Shown: positions 29,990 through 42,145, counted from the stretch's first letter. The stretch: 54,239 nt of DNA from Bacteroidales bacterium (GCA_015060835.1 SUXT01000007.1:1-54239); one strand, 5' to 3'. Notes: generated by a model not told the origin, from the sequence alone. Numbers and translations: made by a program.

Positions 29990-31309
29990 ATGTTTGAAAA
30001 TCTAAGCGAGCGCCTTGAACGCTCATTTAAGATACTGAAGGGCGAAGGCCGAATCACAGAGATAAACGTAGCAGAAACCCTTAAGGATGTGCGCAAGGCA
30101 CTTCTCGATGCCGATGTAAACTACAAGGTGGCAAAGACATTCACCGACACAGTGAAGAACAAGGCCATCGGACAAAACGTACTCACCTCCATCCAGCCCG
30201 GACAGTTGATGGTGAAAATCGTACACGACGAACTCACAGCCCTCATGGGCGGTCAGACAGCCGAGATAAACTGCGAAGGACATCCCGCGATTATCCTCAT
30301 GTCGGGTCTTCAGGGTTCGGGTAAGACAACATTCTCGTCAAAACTCGCCCTCTTCCTCAAGAAAAAGAAGAACAGAAATCCCCTGCTCGTAGCCTGCGAC
30401 GTATACCGTCCTGCTGCCATCGACCAGTTGAAAGTTCTCGGCGAACAGATAGGAGTACCCGTATACAGCGAGCCCGACTCGAAAGACCCCGTACAGATTG
30501 CAAAGAATGCCATTCAGGAGGCTAAACAGAAGAACTACAACCTTGTAATCATAGATACCGCCGGCCGTTTGGCTGTCGACGAGGCTATGATGCAAGAGAT
30601 CAGCGCCATCAAAGAGGCCATCAACCCCACCGAGACACTCTTCGTGGTTGACTCGATGACCGGTCAGGATGCAGTGAACACAGCTAAGGAGTTCAACGAC
30701 CGTCTCGACTTCACCGGTGTAATCCTCACCAAGCTCGACGGTGATACCCGCGGTGGTGCGGCACTCTCAATACGCACAGTCGTAAACAAGCCCATCAAAT
30801 TCATCGGTACAGGCGAAAAGATGGAGGCCATCGACCAGTTCCACCCCAACCGTATGGCAGACCGTATTCTGGGCATGGGCGACGTCGTTTCACTCGTTGA
30901 GCGTGCACAGGAACAATTCGATGAAGAGGAGGCAAAGAAACTGCAACGCAAGCTCGCAAAGAACCAATTTGACTTCAACGACTTCCTTGCACAAATTGCA
31001 CAGATAAAGAAGATGGGTAACATCAAGGATCTTATGGCAATGATTCCCGGAGTGGGCAAGGCTGTAAAAGACCTCGACATCGACGACAACGCATTCAAGA
31101 GTGTAGAGGCCATCATCCACTCAATGACACCCTATGAGCGTGCAAACCCCGATGCAATCAACGCTTCGCGCCGCGAAAGAATAGCACGAGGCAGCGGTAC
31201 AAACATTCAGGAGGTCAACCGACTGATGAAGCAGTTTGAAATGATACGCAAAACCATGAAGACCGTAGCCGGCGGAAAACTACCCGGAATGCCACGTTTT
31301 AGAAGATAA
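29990..31309 (+). CDS. ffh: Signal recognition particle protein
   Basis: MFENLSERLERSFKILKGEGRI; GLQGSGKTTFSSKLA; DTAGRLAVDE; M domain GMPRFRR. Confidence 0.97.
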   Translation: MFENLSERLERSFKILKGEGRITEINVAETLKDVRKALLDADVNYKVAKTFTDTVKNKAIGQNVLTSIQPGQLMVKIVHDELTALMGGQTAEINCEGHPAIILMSGLQGSGKTTFSSKLALFLKKKKNRNPLLVACDVYRPAAIDQLKVLGEQIGVPVYSEPDSKDPVQIAKNAIQEAKQKNYNLVIIDTAGRLAVDEAMMQEISAIKEAINPTETLFVVDSMTGQDAVNTAKEFNDRLDFTGVILTKLDGDTRGGAALSIRTVVNKPIKFIGTGEKMEAIDQFHPNRMADRILGMGDVVSLVERAQEQFDEEEAKKLQRKLAKNQFDFNDFLAQIAQIKKMGNIKDLMAMIPGVGKAVKDLDIDDNAFKSVEAIIHSMTPYERANPDAINASRRERIARGSGTNIQEVNRLMKQFEMIRKTMKTVAGGKLPGMPRFRR

Positions 31310-31322
31310 AAATAATACAACT

Positions 31323-32372
31323 ATGAAATTACTAAACAAATTAGCTGCCGTTGCAATAGCTGCAATAGCATTGTTCACTGCATGCACAGAGCCTGCGCCC
31401 ACAAGTTACACAGTAACGGGTATCCTGCCCGACTCATCATTGAACGGACAGACCATCTACATTACACAGTACGACAATAGGGCACGCATAGATACAACCA
31501 TCATCGAGGGAAATAAATTCACATTCGACGGTGTAGCAGACAGCGCATCATTATGCTTCATCTACGTAAACCGCAATACACAAGCCTTTATATTGGAGAA
31601 TGGCAACATTGCAATAGACCTCAATGAGAATAAAGTATCCGGTACGACAAACAACCAAATTATAACAGAAATAGCCATCTACGAGGATAGCGTCTACCAA
31701 GAAATAATTAACACAGCATCTGAAGATACTCGTAAAGCAATAATAGATGCCGGAAAAGCAAAATTCAACGAATGGTTCGCGCAGCACAACAATAACGAAG
31801 TAGGCTATTACCTTTTAAGAACAGAAATTTTTGACAACCTATTCGATACTGACGAGAAAATAGCAATATACGAAAAATGCGGAAGTGCGCTTGCCGAAAA
31901 TAACTCCGTAAAATCCGAGCTAAAAAGAGCTACAGCCTTAAAAGCAACAGCCGTAGGACAACATTGCGTTGATTTTCAAGGCACAGACATCGATGGCAAC
32001 CTAGTCAAACTATCGGACTACGTTGGTAAGGGCAATTATGTGGTGATAGACATGTGGGCAAGCTGGTGCGGCCCCTGCAAGCGCGAAATTCCCAACCTTG
32101 CCGAAATTCACAATCTCTACAATGACAAGGGAGTAACGGTACTCGGTGTATTTGTGTGGGACGACGTTAAGAACCTTAAGCCCACAATGGAGGCAGAAAA
32201 GGTAACATGGGCACAGATAATCGACAGCGAGAAGTGCGCCACAGACCTCTACGGCGTGAACAGCATCCCCGCCATCATGCTCATCGGCCCCGACGGAACA
32301 ATTCTTGAGCGTGGCAACAGCATGCGCGGCGAGAACATGAAAAAGACAATAGAGAAACATTTGCAGAAATAA
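31323..32372 (+). CDS. Thioredoxin-like (TlpA/ResA type) lipoprotein with N-terminal DUF4369-like domain
   Basis: Lipobox [36 protein letters not shown]. Confidence 0.88.
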   Translation: MKLLNKLAAVAIAAIALFTACTEPAPTSYTVTGILPDSSLNGQTIYITQYDNRARIDTTIIEGNKFTFDGVADSASLCFIYVNRNTQAFILENGNIAIDLNENKVSGTTNNQIITEIAIYEDSVYQEIINTASEDTRKAIIDAGKAKFNEWFAQHNNNEVGYYLLRTEIFDNLFDTDEKIAIYEKCGSALAENNSVKSELKRATALKATAVGQHCVDFQGTDIDGNLVKLSDYVGKGNYVVIDMWASWCGPCKREIPNLAEIHNLYNDKGVTVLGVFVWDDVKNLKPTMEAEKVTWAQIIDSEKCATDLYGVNSIPAIMLIGPDGTILERGNSMRGENMKKTIEKHLQK

Positions 32373-32392
32373 CATTCAAAAAGCTGACAACC

Positions 32393-33274
32393 ATGCAGAT
32401 AATCGACGGAAAAGCAATTGCGGCTGAAATTAAGAAAGAGATTGCAGCCGAAGTAAACGAGATAATCGCAAAGGGCGGTAAGCGTCCTCATCTTGCAGCA
32501 ATCCTCGTGGGACACGACGGTGGCAGCGAAACATACGTTGCCCACAAAGTACGCGCCTGTGAGGAGTGCGGCTTTACTTCCACCCTCATCCGCTACGAGG
32601 ATGACATCACCGAGGAGACACTGCTCGCCAAAGTCGAGGAACTCAACAATGATGCAGACGTCGACGGATTCATCGTGCAGTTGCCTCTGCCAAAGCACAT
32701 TGACGAGCAGAAGGTGATAGAGGCCATCGACTACCGCAAGGATGTTGATGGATTCCACCCCATCAACGCCGGACGATTGACCATAGGCCTTCCCTGCTAC
32801 CTGTCGGCTACCCCCAACGGCATATTGGAGCTTCTGCGCCGATATAATATTGACACTAAGGGCAAGAAGTGCGTAGTTCTGGGCCGCAGCAACATCGTAG
32901 GCAAGCCCGTGGCTAACCTCATGTTACAGAAAGGCACACCCGGCGATGCTACAGTAACTGTATGCCACAGCCGCACAGCCAATATTGCTGAGGAGTGCCG
33001 TCAGGCAGATATTATAATAGCAGCGCTTGGACAACCCCACTTCGTTAAGGCCGAAATGGTGAAAGAGGGTGCAGTGATAATAGATGTAGGCACCACCCGC
33101 GTCCCCACAACAGAGACAAAATCGGGCTTCCGCCTGATGGGTGATGTTGACTTCCCCAACGTATCACCCAAATGTTCTTACATAACCCCCGTTCCCGGAG
33201 GAGTAGGCCCCATGACCATTGTATCGCTGATGCAGAACACTCTGCTTGCGGCAAAGAAAGAGATTTACAAATAA
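32393..33274 (+). CDS. folD: Bifunctional methylenetetrahydrofolate dehydrogenase/cyclohydrolase
   Basis: [45 protein letters not shown]. Confidence 0.96.
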   Translation: MQIIDGKAIAAEIKKEIAAEVNEIIAKGGKRPHLAAILVGHDGGSETYVAHKVRACEECGFTSTLIRYEDDITEETLLAKVEELNNDADVDGFIVQLPLPKHIDEQKVIEAIDYRKDVDGFHPINAGRLTIGLPCYLSATPNGILELLRRYNIDTKGKKCVVLGRSNIVGKPVANLMLQKGTPGDATVTVCHSRTANIAEECRQADIIIAALGQPHFVKAEMVKEGAVIIDVGTTRVPTTETKSGFRLMGDVDFPNVSPKCSYITPVPGGVGPMTIVSLMQNTLLAAKKEIYK

Positions 33275-33308
33275 GTCACAAGGCAATAAAAGGCAACCAT
33301 TTCTATAT

Positions 33309-33716
33309 ATGATTCCGGAAGGCAATACTTTGGAAGATATAAAACAGAGAGAGAGGATAATACGGGATTTCTACCATGAGTGGAAAGAGAAGAATCCATC
33401 GCAACGAAAATACAATCTTTCTCTTAAAGAATATATAAATATCCGCATGGTATCGATAGTGGAAACAAGCGAACACGCTGCGAAGAATTATCTATCAACC
33501 TTAGCAGTCCTACAACTCGATGCCATACTTGTGGGTGCAAAAAAAGTTTCAATAAGGAAGACCAAACCCGGCAATAAGAATCAACAGCCTTTTGAACGCA
33601 TGATGATTATGGAGTATGATATGGTAGGTATTGGTACAATAAAGATGACGGTAGGTGTACGCCGTAGAACACAAGAAAAAGTGCAATATTGTATAACAGC
33701 CATCAGTAATAAATGA
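33309..33716 (+). CDS. Conserved-looking small hypothetical protein
   Basis: Start at MIPEGNTLEDIKQRERI; 135 aa with its own terminator. Confidence 0.6.
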   Translation: MIPEGNTLEDIKQRERIIRDFYHEWKEKNPSQRKYNLSLKEYINIRMVSIVETSEHAAKNYLSTLAVLQLDAILVGAKKVSIRKTKPGNKNQQPFERMMIMEYDMVGIGTIKMTVGVRRRTQEKVQYCITAISNK

Positions 33717-33745
33717 GAAAAGGATGTGCGTGCACATCCTTTTCT
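33716..33745 (+). terminator. Intrinsic terminator
   Basis: agaaaaggatgtgc-gt-gcacatccttttct. Confidence 0.8.
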
Positions 33746-33940
33746 ATATTTGCCCCAAAAGCGCAAAAGAGGTTTACACTTACGTGTGATGCTATGCCGG
33801 CGGGGACTTGGCACTACCCATACACATCGTCTGTTCGCGACTTACATTTCTGTCTGCAAAAGTACAGCTATTTTTCTAAACAGCAAACAAATATACCGGA
33901 TTTAACATCTGTAATATAAAACATAAACAATCCAATCATT

Positions 33941-35038
33941 GTGAACCTGCGCTCCATACTTATATGCATACTGCTTGCGACGGCAACAAATGTTGCCGCG
34001 CAGGCAGTTGCGCATTTATCGAGGCTCGACATACTATTTGCGGGCGACCTTATGCAACATGAGAGCCAGTTGAATGCAGCACGGCAGAGCGACGGCACAT
34101 ACAGCTATTCACCCTGCTACGGCAAGATAAAAAGCTACATCGGCGACGCGGACATTGCCATTGCCAACCTCGAAACAACCATTGCCGGCAAACCCTACGG
34201 CGGATACCCCATGTTCTGCGCACCCGACAGTTTCCTTTACGCCGCACGCGACGCAGGCTTCGACATAATGTTGCTTGCCAACAACCACTGTCTCGACCGC
34301 GGACGACGCGGAGCACTGCGCACACTCGCCATGCTCGACTCATTGGAAATAGAGCACATAGGAGTCTACCGCGACAGCACCGACAGAGCGCAGCGCTACC
34401 CCTATATATTGGAGGAGAAAGGAATGAAAATAGCACTTCTCAACTACACCTACGGCACGAACGGCATTCCCATCCCCGCTCCACTGATAGTCAACCTAAT
34501 AGACAAGCCCACAATGGAACGCGACATTGCCGCAGCACGCAATATGCGCCCCGATGCAATAATCGTATGCATACATTGGGGCGATGAATTTACCCATCAG
34601 ACATCAAAAGAGCAGCGCAAGCTTACCGATTGGCTGTTGGCGCAAGGTGTGGACCACATAATAGGCAACCACCCCCATGTTATACAACCCTTTGAGCTTC
34701 GCCGCGAAGCAAACTCCCTCGCACGCCATGCAGTAGTATATTCGCTCGGCAACCTCATTTCGGGGATGTACGCCCGCGGACGCGACGGAGGAGCACTCGT
34801 TACACTGAAAATGCAGAAATTCGGCGGGACCACCCGCCTGCTGCGCATGAAATACCTGCTCACATGGGTGGCACGTCCACATCGCGACGGAGTAAAGAAC
34901 TTCGAAATATGGCCGGCAGCAACAGCACCACAGAATATCCCCGCCGTAACAAGGGAGAAGATAAATGAATTTCTCGACGACAGCCGCAAGTTGTTCAACG
35001 GCGAAGAAACCTACATCGAAGAGGAACTGCTGCGATGA
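33941..35038 (+). CDS. CapA family (poly-gamma-glutamate capsule synthesis-type) phosphoesterase-like protein
   Basis: LFAGDLMQHESQ; ANLETTIAGKPYGGYPMFCAPDSF; LLANNHCLDRG; GNHPHVIQPFE. Confidence 0.88.
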   Translation: MNLRSILICILLATATNVAAQAVAHLSRLDILFAGDLMQHESQLNAARQSDGTYSYSPCYGKIKSYIGDADIAIANLETTIAGKPYGGYPMFCAPDSFLYAARDAGFDIMLLANNHCLDRGRRGALRTLAMLDSLEIEHIGVYRDSTDRAQRYPYILEEKGMKIALLNYTYGTNGIPIPAPLIVNLIDKPTMERDIAAARNMRPDAIIVCIHWGDEFTHQTSKEQRKLTDWLLAQGVDHIIGNHPHVIQPFELRREANSLARHAVVYSLGNLISGMYARGRDGGALVTLKMQKFGGTTRLLRMKYLLTWVARPHRDGVKNFEIWPAATAPQNIPAVTREKINEFLDDSRKLFNGEETYIEEELLR

Positions 35039-35153
35039 AAAGAGAACAGAGCCCTCCCTAAATATGGTTAACAACCATTGTCGATAACAATCTTTTCTAA
35101 AAAAATCAGAAAATATAAGAAATATTCGTCCCTTTTTGGTTACTTTGTAGCAG

Positions 35154-38100
35154 ATGGAAGAAAAGAGTAAACCTAAAGGACGGATAGCAAATATAGCAGG
35201 GTTGATTATTATCATCCCTCTGATTATTGTATCCGCAGCCATAGTGTCGCTCTACCTTCCTCCTGTGCAGAAATATATTATAGAAAAGTGCTGCGAATAT
35301 ATAGCAGAGAGCAGCGGATACAACCTGACGATAGGTAGATTCAGACTCACATTTCCGCTCGACATCAATATTGAGGATTATACTCTATCGCAAGAGAGCG
35401 ACACGCTGCTGCATGGCGAAAGATTGCGACTGAGCGTGCAGTTGAGACCACTGTTCAGCGGTAAGGCCGAAGTAGATTACATAACCATAGAGGAGAGCCA
35501 CATAGACAGCCACACACTTATCGACGGAGTAAGGATAGAGGGCCTGATAGGCACACTGCGCACATCCGTACGCAGTTACGACATAAAGAACAATTCTCTG
35601 ACAATCAACCGTCTGAACCTCACAGACAGCCATACTACAATAACACTGTGCGACAAGGCAGAAGAGCCGGACACAACAAAATCATCGCCGCAAGCATGGA
35701 ACATTGCACTCAACAACGGCAAGCTGGAGAACATAGGCATTGAGATAAGAAACGACAGCACAAGCTACGCGGCACATATAGCAGAGAGCAGAATAGAAAA
35801 TGCCGAAGCAAAAATAGAGGAACAGGCATACAGCATAGAAGAGTTCATACTCGCCGGCAGCTCATTCAGATACGACAAAGGAGAGACAGCAGACACACTC
35901 TCCCCCACCGACCACCTGCATTTTGACAACATCCACGCAAATTTCAAAAATGCCGCCTACTCTCCGCAAAAAAGCAATCTGACGGTAGAGCAATTGAGAT
36001 TCGACCAGAAGCCGCGCGGCCTTTCGCTCACAAACGCCACGCTCACAGCCATCGGCGACAGCACAAAGTACACCATAAAGGAGCTTAGAATCTCCACCGG
36101 CAACGGCAGCAGTCTGAAAGCAGATGCCACAATACCGCACGAAATAAAGAGCGGGAATATCATTACCGACCTCACACTCAACCTCAGCAAAAAAGACCTG
36201 CAAGGCTTTCTCGCAGCCGAGACATACGGCAAACTCAAACTACTGCCCGACTCCACGCTGAAGCTCACCGCCGCCCTGCGTGGCACCATGCGCAAGATGC
36301 GCATTGACACGATAGACGCAAGAATCCCCCGCCTTGCACACATAGCCGTAAGCGGCGAAGCAAGCAACATCACAGAGAGGAACCGCAGTGCCGACATTTA
36401 CATAAACGGCACCGCCGACAATCTGCACAAGTTTTTGTATTCCAATGCACTGCCCGATACATTCAGGCAAGAAGCACTGTACTTAAGGAGCAAACTGGCA
36501 CTCAACGGCGGCGAATACTCCACCGTTGCATCATTGACATCCGGCAAGGGGACGATAGAGATAAAGGCAATGTACGACGAAAAGGAGGGAAGCTACGAAG
36601 CAACAGCAAGAGCTAAGGATTTTGCACTCTCAAAGTTACTGCCCGAAATTCCTCTACACGACGCAAACCTTATACTCACAGCCGAGGGTAAAGGATTCGA
36701 CATACTATCGCCCGAAACAGACTACAGATACACTCTGCTGCTCGATACGCTCACATACGACTCCCTGACATTCTACAGCATCACACTGAATGCCGGCCAG
36801 ACAAAGGGAGTGTCGGACATCCATCTGCTCTCCACCGGCAAAGGGATGGAGATAACCATGTTTGCCCACACACTGCTGAAAGATTCCACCATTAAGAACA
36901 CCACAGACATTGAACTGAAGAATGTGGAACTGCAGCGCCTCGCCGCCACCCGCAGTCCGGCACGCGCCACAATGAAACTCGCAATAAAGGCCACCACTGA
37001 CCTCAAGGATAAATATTCGCTCAATATCATAGGCGAAAATATGCGTATTGCACACGGCGGCAAGGAATATACTCCTGCAAGACTCTACCTTACAGCCTCC
37101 ACCGCAGAGGATAGCACACTACTGCACCTCACAAACGGCGACCTCAGCATCAACGGATATATGGCAGCCGGCTACGGGGCAATACTCCGAAGCATAGAAA
37201 CAACCGTTGCAGAGATACAAAAGGCCATACAGTCGGGCGACACCCTGCTCGACATACGCCGATACGAAAGGATGTTGCCCGAAACCTCGCTCGACATAAA
37301 GGCAAAAGAGAAAAACATCCTCGCAGGAATACTCTCAATGCAGGGAATAACATACAAGGAACTTAACCTTAAATTCAACCTCGACACACTAAAAGGGATA
37401 AACAGCCGTGCAAGCATACACCACTTCGAACGCGGCGAGATACACTTCGACACCCTGCGTGCCGCACTCAGCCAAGAGCAGGAGAGACTGAAATATTTTG
37501 CAGGCATCAGAAGCCGCGCGATGAGGGAAAAGAACGAAAAAGCCACTTTCGGAGCATTCCTCTATGGCGCATTGCAGGACAACAAGCTTACGGCAAACTA
37601 CGTATTCCGCGACAACAAGGACACCCCCGGTATGCGCATAGGAGTAACAGCAAAGATGACCGGCGAGGGATACAGATTCAGATTCAACCCCGATGCAATA
37701 CTATTCCGCCACCCCTTCACCTTCAACGCCGACAACACAATAGAGTTGACAAAGCGATTGAAGATCAGGGGCAACATCGACCTGCGCGACAGCACAGACA
37801 GCGGTGCCATACTGACGGCTACGACCGACTCTGCCGACAACCAGGAACTGTCGTTGGAACTGCATAGCATAGACCTCGAAGCAGCGACAAGGATGCTTCC
37901 GTTTGCCCCCAATCTATCAGGAACCGTCAATGCCGACCTCCACTACCGTGAGAGCGGTAAAGGCCTGTTGCTTGGAGGCGACATACAGAGCACAGACCTC
38001 GCATACGAAGGCACACTCATCGGCAACGAAAGTCTCGAACTTTCATACATACCCATAAACGACAAGGAGCAACACTCCTATGCCGCACTGTTGCACAACG

Positions 38101-39716
38101 GCACACAAGTTGCACAAATGACAGGAATATACAACAGCGACTCCACAAGACAGCAGAATATGGGAGAGCTCACACTCACACGACTGCCGGTATCGTTGGC
38201 AAACGCCTTCCTCAAAGAGAGCAATATCACTACAAAAGGCTACCTCGACGGCGTAATGACAATAAGCAGAAAAAATAATCGCACAATAACCGACGGACAC
38301 ATACAGTTCGACTCGGTATATGCCGACCTTCCACAATTCGGCACAAGCCTCCATCTGGTAGATGACAAGGTGGAGATAAAAGAGAGCAAGTTGCAATTCC
38401 GCGACTTCAGCATATACGCAAAGGGAAACACACCCTTTGCCATCAACGGTACGATAGACCTCAGCACCCTGCCCGACGCCATATTCGACCTGCGCATGAG
38501 AGCCGACAACTACGAAATAATCAATGCCAAACGGCAAAGGGGAGCAATGTTCTACGGCCGTATGTTCGTAAACCTCAATTCGCGCATCACAGGCCCGATA
38601 AGTTCGCTAAAGGTTGGTGGCAACGGCACCATACTCGGCAAGAGCGACTTCACATATGTATTGCAGGAAACACCGCTCGAAACCGCCAACGACCTCGATG
38701 GCCTTGTAACATTCACCAACTTCAAGGACACCACACGCACAAAGCCTTCAACAGCGGCAGAATACAATTTCGGAAACATAGAAATGAACCTCTCGCTGCA
38801 CATTGAAGAGGGGGCACGCATCAACGCCGATTTTGACGAAGAGCGAAACAGCTATATAAAATTACAGGGCGAAGGCAATCTCAACCTCACATACAACCGC
38901 GAATCGGATATGAACCTCACCGGACGCTACACACTCAGCAGCGGAGAGATGAAATACACCCTGCCCATCATTCCTCTGAAGACATTCAACATTGCACAGG
39001 GAAGCAACATCACATGGACAGGCGACATAATGAACCCCAGGCTCGACATCACAGCAACCGAACGCGTAACATCGTCTGTTACAATAGACAACAACACTCA
39101 GGCCACAGCATTCGATGTTGGGGTGAAACTGACAAACACCCTCGATAACATGGGACTCGGTTTCACACTTACCGCACCCGAAAATGCAGCCGTACAAAAT
39201 CAACTGAATTCTGTAGATGCGGAGACACTCAACAAATACGCCCTAACTATGCTCATCACCGGTGTCTACACAGGCGGAGACAACAGTCTTAACGTATCGA
39301 ACGCACTCAGTTCGTACCTCGATGCACAGATAAACAACATTGTAGGCAATGCCATGAGCAGCACAATGGACATAAACGTAGGAATCACAGATGTTGAGAA
39401 CAGCGACACCGGCGACAAATACAAGAACTACTCGTTCAGTTTCACAAAGAGGTTCTGGAACGACCGTCTTACGGTAATCGTCGGCGGCGAAGTAAACAAC
39501 AACGAACATGCCACCGGTAACGAAAGTTTCATAAACAACGTATCGCTCGAATGGAAGATAAGCAATTCGGGCAACCGCTATCTGCGACTATTCTACGACA
39601 AGAACTACGAGTCGATACTCGAAGGAGAGATTACAGAAGCCGGAGTCGGATACATATACAAACGCAAGATGAACAACCTGAACGAACTGCTCATCTTCAG
39701 AAGAAAGGAGGAATAG
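35154..39716 (+). CDS. tamB: Translocation/assembly module TamB-like (DUF490)
   Basis: 1520 aa; N-terminal TM, AsmA-like start, C-terminal TamB domain (RYTLSSGEMKYTLPIIPLKTFNIAQGSNITWTGDIMNPRLDITATERV). Confidence 0.9.
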   Translation: MEEKSKPKGRIANIAGLIIIIPLIIVSAAIVSLYLPPVQKYIIEKCCEYIAESSGYNLTIGRFRLTFPLDINIEDYTLSQESDTLLHGERLRLSVQLRPLFSGKAEVDYITIEESHIDSHTLIDGVRIEGLIGTLRTSVRSYDIKNNSLTINRLNLTDSHTTITLCDKAEEPDTTKSSPQAWNIALNNGKLENIGIEIRNDSTSYAAHIAESRIENAEAKIEEQAYSIEEFILAGSSFRYDKGETADTLSPTDHLHFDNIHANFKNAAYSPQKSNLTVEQLRFDQKPRGLSLTNATLTAIGDSTKYTIKELRISTGNGSSLKADATIPHEIKSGNIITDLTLNLSKKDLQGFLAAETYGKLKLLPDSTLKLTAALRGTMRKMRIDTIDARIPRLAHIAVSGEASNITERNRSADIYINGTADNLHKFLYSNALPDTFRQEALYLRSKLALNGGEYSTVASLTSGKGTIEIKAMYDEKEGSYEATARAKDFALSKLLPEIPLHDANLILTAEGKGFDILSPETDYRYTLLLDTLTYDSLTFYSITLNAGQTKGVSDIHLLSTGKGMEITMFAHTLLKDSTIKNTTDIELKNVELQRLAATRSPARATMKLAIKATTDLKDKYSLNIIGENMRIAHGGKEYTPARLYLTASTAEDSTLLHLTNGDLSINGYMAAGYGAILRSIETTVAEIQKAIQSGDTLLDIRRYERMLPETSLDIKAKEKNILAGILSMQGITYKELNLKFNLDTLKGINSRASIHHFERGEIHFDTLRAALSQEQERLKYFAGIRSRAMREKNEKATFGAFLYGALQDNKLTANYVFRDNKDTPGMRIGVTAKMTGEGYRFRFNPDAILFRHPFTFNADNTIELTKRLKIRGNIDLRDSTDSGAILTATTDSADNQELSLELHSIDLEAATRMLPFAPNLSGTVNADLHYRESGKGLLLGGDIQSTDLAYEGTLIGNESLELSYIPINDKEQHSYAALLHNGTQVAQMTGIYNSDSTRQQNMGELTLTRLPVSLANAFLKESNITTKGYLDGVMTISRKNNRTITDGHIQFDSVYADLPQFGTSLHLVDDKVEIKESKLQFRDFSIYAKGNTPFAINGTIDLSTLPDAIFDLRMRADNYEIINAKRQRGAMFYGRMFVNLNSRITGPISSLKVGGNGTILGKSDFTYVLQETPLETANDLDGLVTFTNFKDTTRTKPSTAAEYNFGNIEMNLSLHIEEGARINADFDEERNSYIKLQGEGNLNLTYNRESDMNLTGRYTLSSGEMKYTLPIIPLKTFNIAQGSNITWTGDIMNPRLDITATERVTSSVTIDNNTQATAFDVGVKLTNTLDNMGLGFTLTAPENAAVQNQLNSVDAETLNKYALTMLITGVYTGGDNSLNVSNALSSYLDAQINNIVGNAMSSTMDINVGITDVENSDTGDKYKNYSFSFTKRFWNDRLTVIVGGEVNNNEHATGNESFINNVSLEWKISNSGNRYLRLFYDKNYESILEGEITEAGVGYIYKRKMNNLNELLIFRRKEE

Positions 39717-42020
39717 ATGAAAAAGAGACTGTTCGTAATAACAATCCTCAGCCTTACGCTCCTTTCGTGCAGCACCACCCGCAACCTGCCAGAAGGTGAG
39801 ACGCTCTACACCGGAATAAAAAAGATAACCGTCGTAGACCAAAAGACGAATGCCGCAACCCCCATAGGCGACGAAGCTGTAACAGAAATAACCGCTGCGC
39901 TATCATGCCCTCCGAATGCCTCTATTGCAGGCAGTTCGAAATACCGCGGCATACCCTTCGGCCTGTGGTGGTACAATGGTTTTGTGAACAGCAAAAGCAG
40001 GATAGGAAAATGGTTCTTCAAGACCTTCGCTTCCACGCCTGTGCTGTTGTCTGATGTAAACCCCACACTACGAACGCAGGTCGCAAGCAGCAGATTGCAA
40101 AATTACGGTTACTTCAACGGCAAAGTAACAGAAGAGATTATCCCATCCAAGAGAAACCCGCGGAAAGCAAAGGTCAGCTACACGGTAACCCTCGGCAATC
40201 CCATGCTCTACGACTCTATAGAGTACCGCAACTTCTCACCCGGAGAAGATAGATTCATAAGCGGCACAATAAGAAAGAGCAACCTTGTAAAAGGGGAACA
40301 GTTCAGCGTGCCTAACCTCACAGCCGAACGCAACAGACTGTCGGCCCTGCTGCGCGACAACGGATACTACTACTATCAAAGCAACTACATCACCTACAGC
40401 GCCGACACTATAAACAACCCCGGATATATAAGCCTGAGAGTGGAACCGCAAAAAGGACTCCCCGCCGACACAAGAAAGCCGTGGCACATAGGAGGCACCA
40501 CACTCAGAATAACAAAGCCAGGCACATCGGCATTAAACTACGACACACTGAGATTCAGGAATCTCACATACATATACAACGGCGAAAAGCCCCCCGTACG
40601 CCCCGGTACCATCCTGCGCAACATACAGCTGCGCAGAGGAGCACTATACTCGCAGGAGCGGCAGTCGATGACACTCAGCCAACTTAGCAGCCTCAACATA
40701 TTCAACGGAGTAAATCTATCCTTCGCCCCGCAGAGCGGCGACACACTCGGCATGAACATCACTGCACAATTGGGCAAGCCCTACGACTTCACATTCGAGC
40801 TGAATGCCACCACCAAGAGCAACGACCAGATAGGCCCGGGAAGCAAGATAACCCTTTCGAGAAACAACCTCTTCCGCGGCGGAGAGACACTCAAATTTTC
40901 GCTCCTCGGCTCATACGAATGGCAGACAGACAGCGAAGTACGCGGAAAAGAATCGGTAATAAATTCATGGGAAATAGGTTCGAATGTATCGCTCACCTTC
41001 CCCCGCATCTTCTTTCCCCTCATACACCGCCGTTACCTGCGCTTCCCCTCCTCTACCTCATTCAGCATCTACGGCAACCAACTCAACCGTTCAGGCTTCT
41101 TCAAGATGGTGCACGTTGGCGGCGAAGCCACATACACACTTAAGCCCAAACAAACCACCACCCACAAGATAACCCCCTTCCGCCTGACATACGACATGTT
41201 GCAGCGCACCACTGCGAAATTCGACTCTATAGTATCAAGCAACCGTTCGATAGCCAACAGTTTCCGCGACCAGTTCATACCGGCGATGCAATACAGCATC
41301 ACTTACGACAACACAGCCACTACGCATCGCAACAAGACATGGTGGGAGAACAGCATAACCTCATCGGGCAACATCGTGTCGCTCGCATTCTGCGCCTTCG
41401 GCGAAAAATGGGACGGAAAGAACAAAAACATCTTCGAAAATCCTTATGCACAATTCCTCAAATTCACCACAGAAGTGCGCAACCTGTTCCGCATAGACTC
41501 GCGCAACCACATAGCCACACGCTTCATGGCCGGCGCCATCGCCAGCTATGGTAACTCGACAACAGCACCCTACAGCGAACAGTTCTATATAGGCGGCGCC
41601 AACAGTCTCAGAGCCTTCACTGTACGTTCGTTGGGACCCGGCAGCTACCACCCTGCCGATGCCACACGATACTCCTATCTCGACGAGACAGGAACACTGA
41701 AACTCGAAGCCAACATCGAATACCGCGCCCGACTATTCGGCAACCTGCAAGGAGCACTATTCGTGGACGCAGGCAATATATGGTTGCTGCGCGAGGACAA
41801 GGAACGCCCCGGCGGTAAATTCACCCTCAAAGAGTTTGCCGACCAGATAGCGCTCAACACAGGCTTCGGCCTAAGGTACGATCTGCAATTCCTCGTACTG
41901 CGCTTCGACGTGGGCATCGCACTGCACTATCCCTACGACACAGGCAAGAGCGGATACTACAACATACCCTCTTTCGGCAAAGGCTACGCATGGCATTTTG
42001 CAATAGGTTACCCGTTCTGA
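39717..42020 (+). CDS. BamA/TamA family outer membrane protein
   Basis: Lipoprotein signal LLSCSTTRNLPEGETLYTG; Omp85 barrel motifs GGANSLRAFTVRSLGPGSY and C-terminal GKGYAWHFAIGYPF. Confidence 0.9.
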   Translation: MKKRLFVITILSLTLLSCSTTRNLPEGETLYTGIKKITVVDQKTNAATPIGDEAVTEITAALSCPPNASIAGSSKYRGIPFGLWWYNGFVNSKSRIGKWFFKTFASTPVLLSDVNPTLRTQVASSRLQNYGYFNGKVTEEIIPSKRNPRKAKVSYTVTLGNPMLYDSIEYRNFSPGEDRFISGTIRKSNLVKGEQFSVPNLTAERNRLSALLRDNGYYYYQSNYITYSADTINNPGYISLRVEPQKGLPADTRKPWHIGGTTLRITKPGTSALNYDTLRFRNLTYIYNGEKPPVRPGTILRNIQLRRGALYSQERQSMTLSQLSSLNIFNGVNLSFAPQSGDTLGMNITAQLGKPYDFTFELNATTKSNDQIGPGSKITLSRNNLFRGGETLKFSLLGSYEWQTDSEVRGKESVINSWEIGSNVSLTFPRIFFPLIHRRYLRFPSSTSFSIYGNQLNRSGFFKMVHVGGEATYTLKPKQTTTHKITPFRLTYDMLQRTTAKFDSIVSSNRSIANSFRDQFIPAMQYSITYDNTATTHRNKTWWENSITSSGNIVSLAFCAFGEKWDGKNKNIFENPYAQFLKFTTEVRNLFRIDSRNHIATRFMAGAIASYGNSTTAPYSEQFYIGGANSLRAFTVRSLGPGSYHPADATRYSYLDETGTLKLEANIEYRARLFGNLQGALFVDAGNIWLLREDKERPGGKFTLKEFADQIALNTGFGLRYDLQFLVLRFDVGIALHYPYDTGKSGYYNIPSFGKGYAWHFAIGYPF

Positions 42021-42086
42021 TAAAACATAGTACACAATCACTGCATAAAAAAGGAATAAAACTCATTGACATTAGAAAATATTAAC

Positions 42087-42094
42087 TAACTTTG
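42087..42094 (+). promoter_or_regulatory. Putative -7 element for the nucleotidyltransferase gene
   Basis: TAacTTTG with TTGAC about 19 nt upstream (42066). Confidence 0.6.
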
Positions 42095-42145
42095 TACCCG
42101 TTTATAGACAATTATTTATTTGTAACACAATAAAAACAAAAAATC

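Noticed and set aside
33750-33900. Possible small RNA between the 135-aa gene and the CapA-like gene
   Set aside because: No convincing structure or family motif recognised by eye beyond the terminator at 33716-33745
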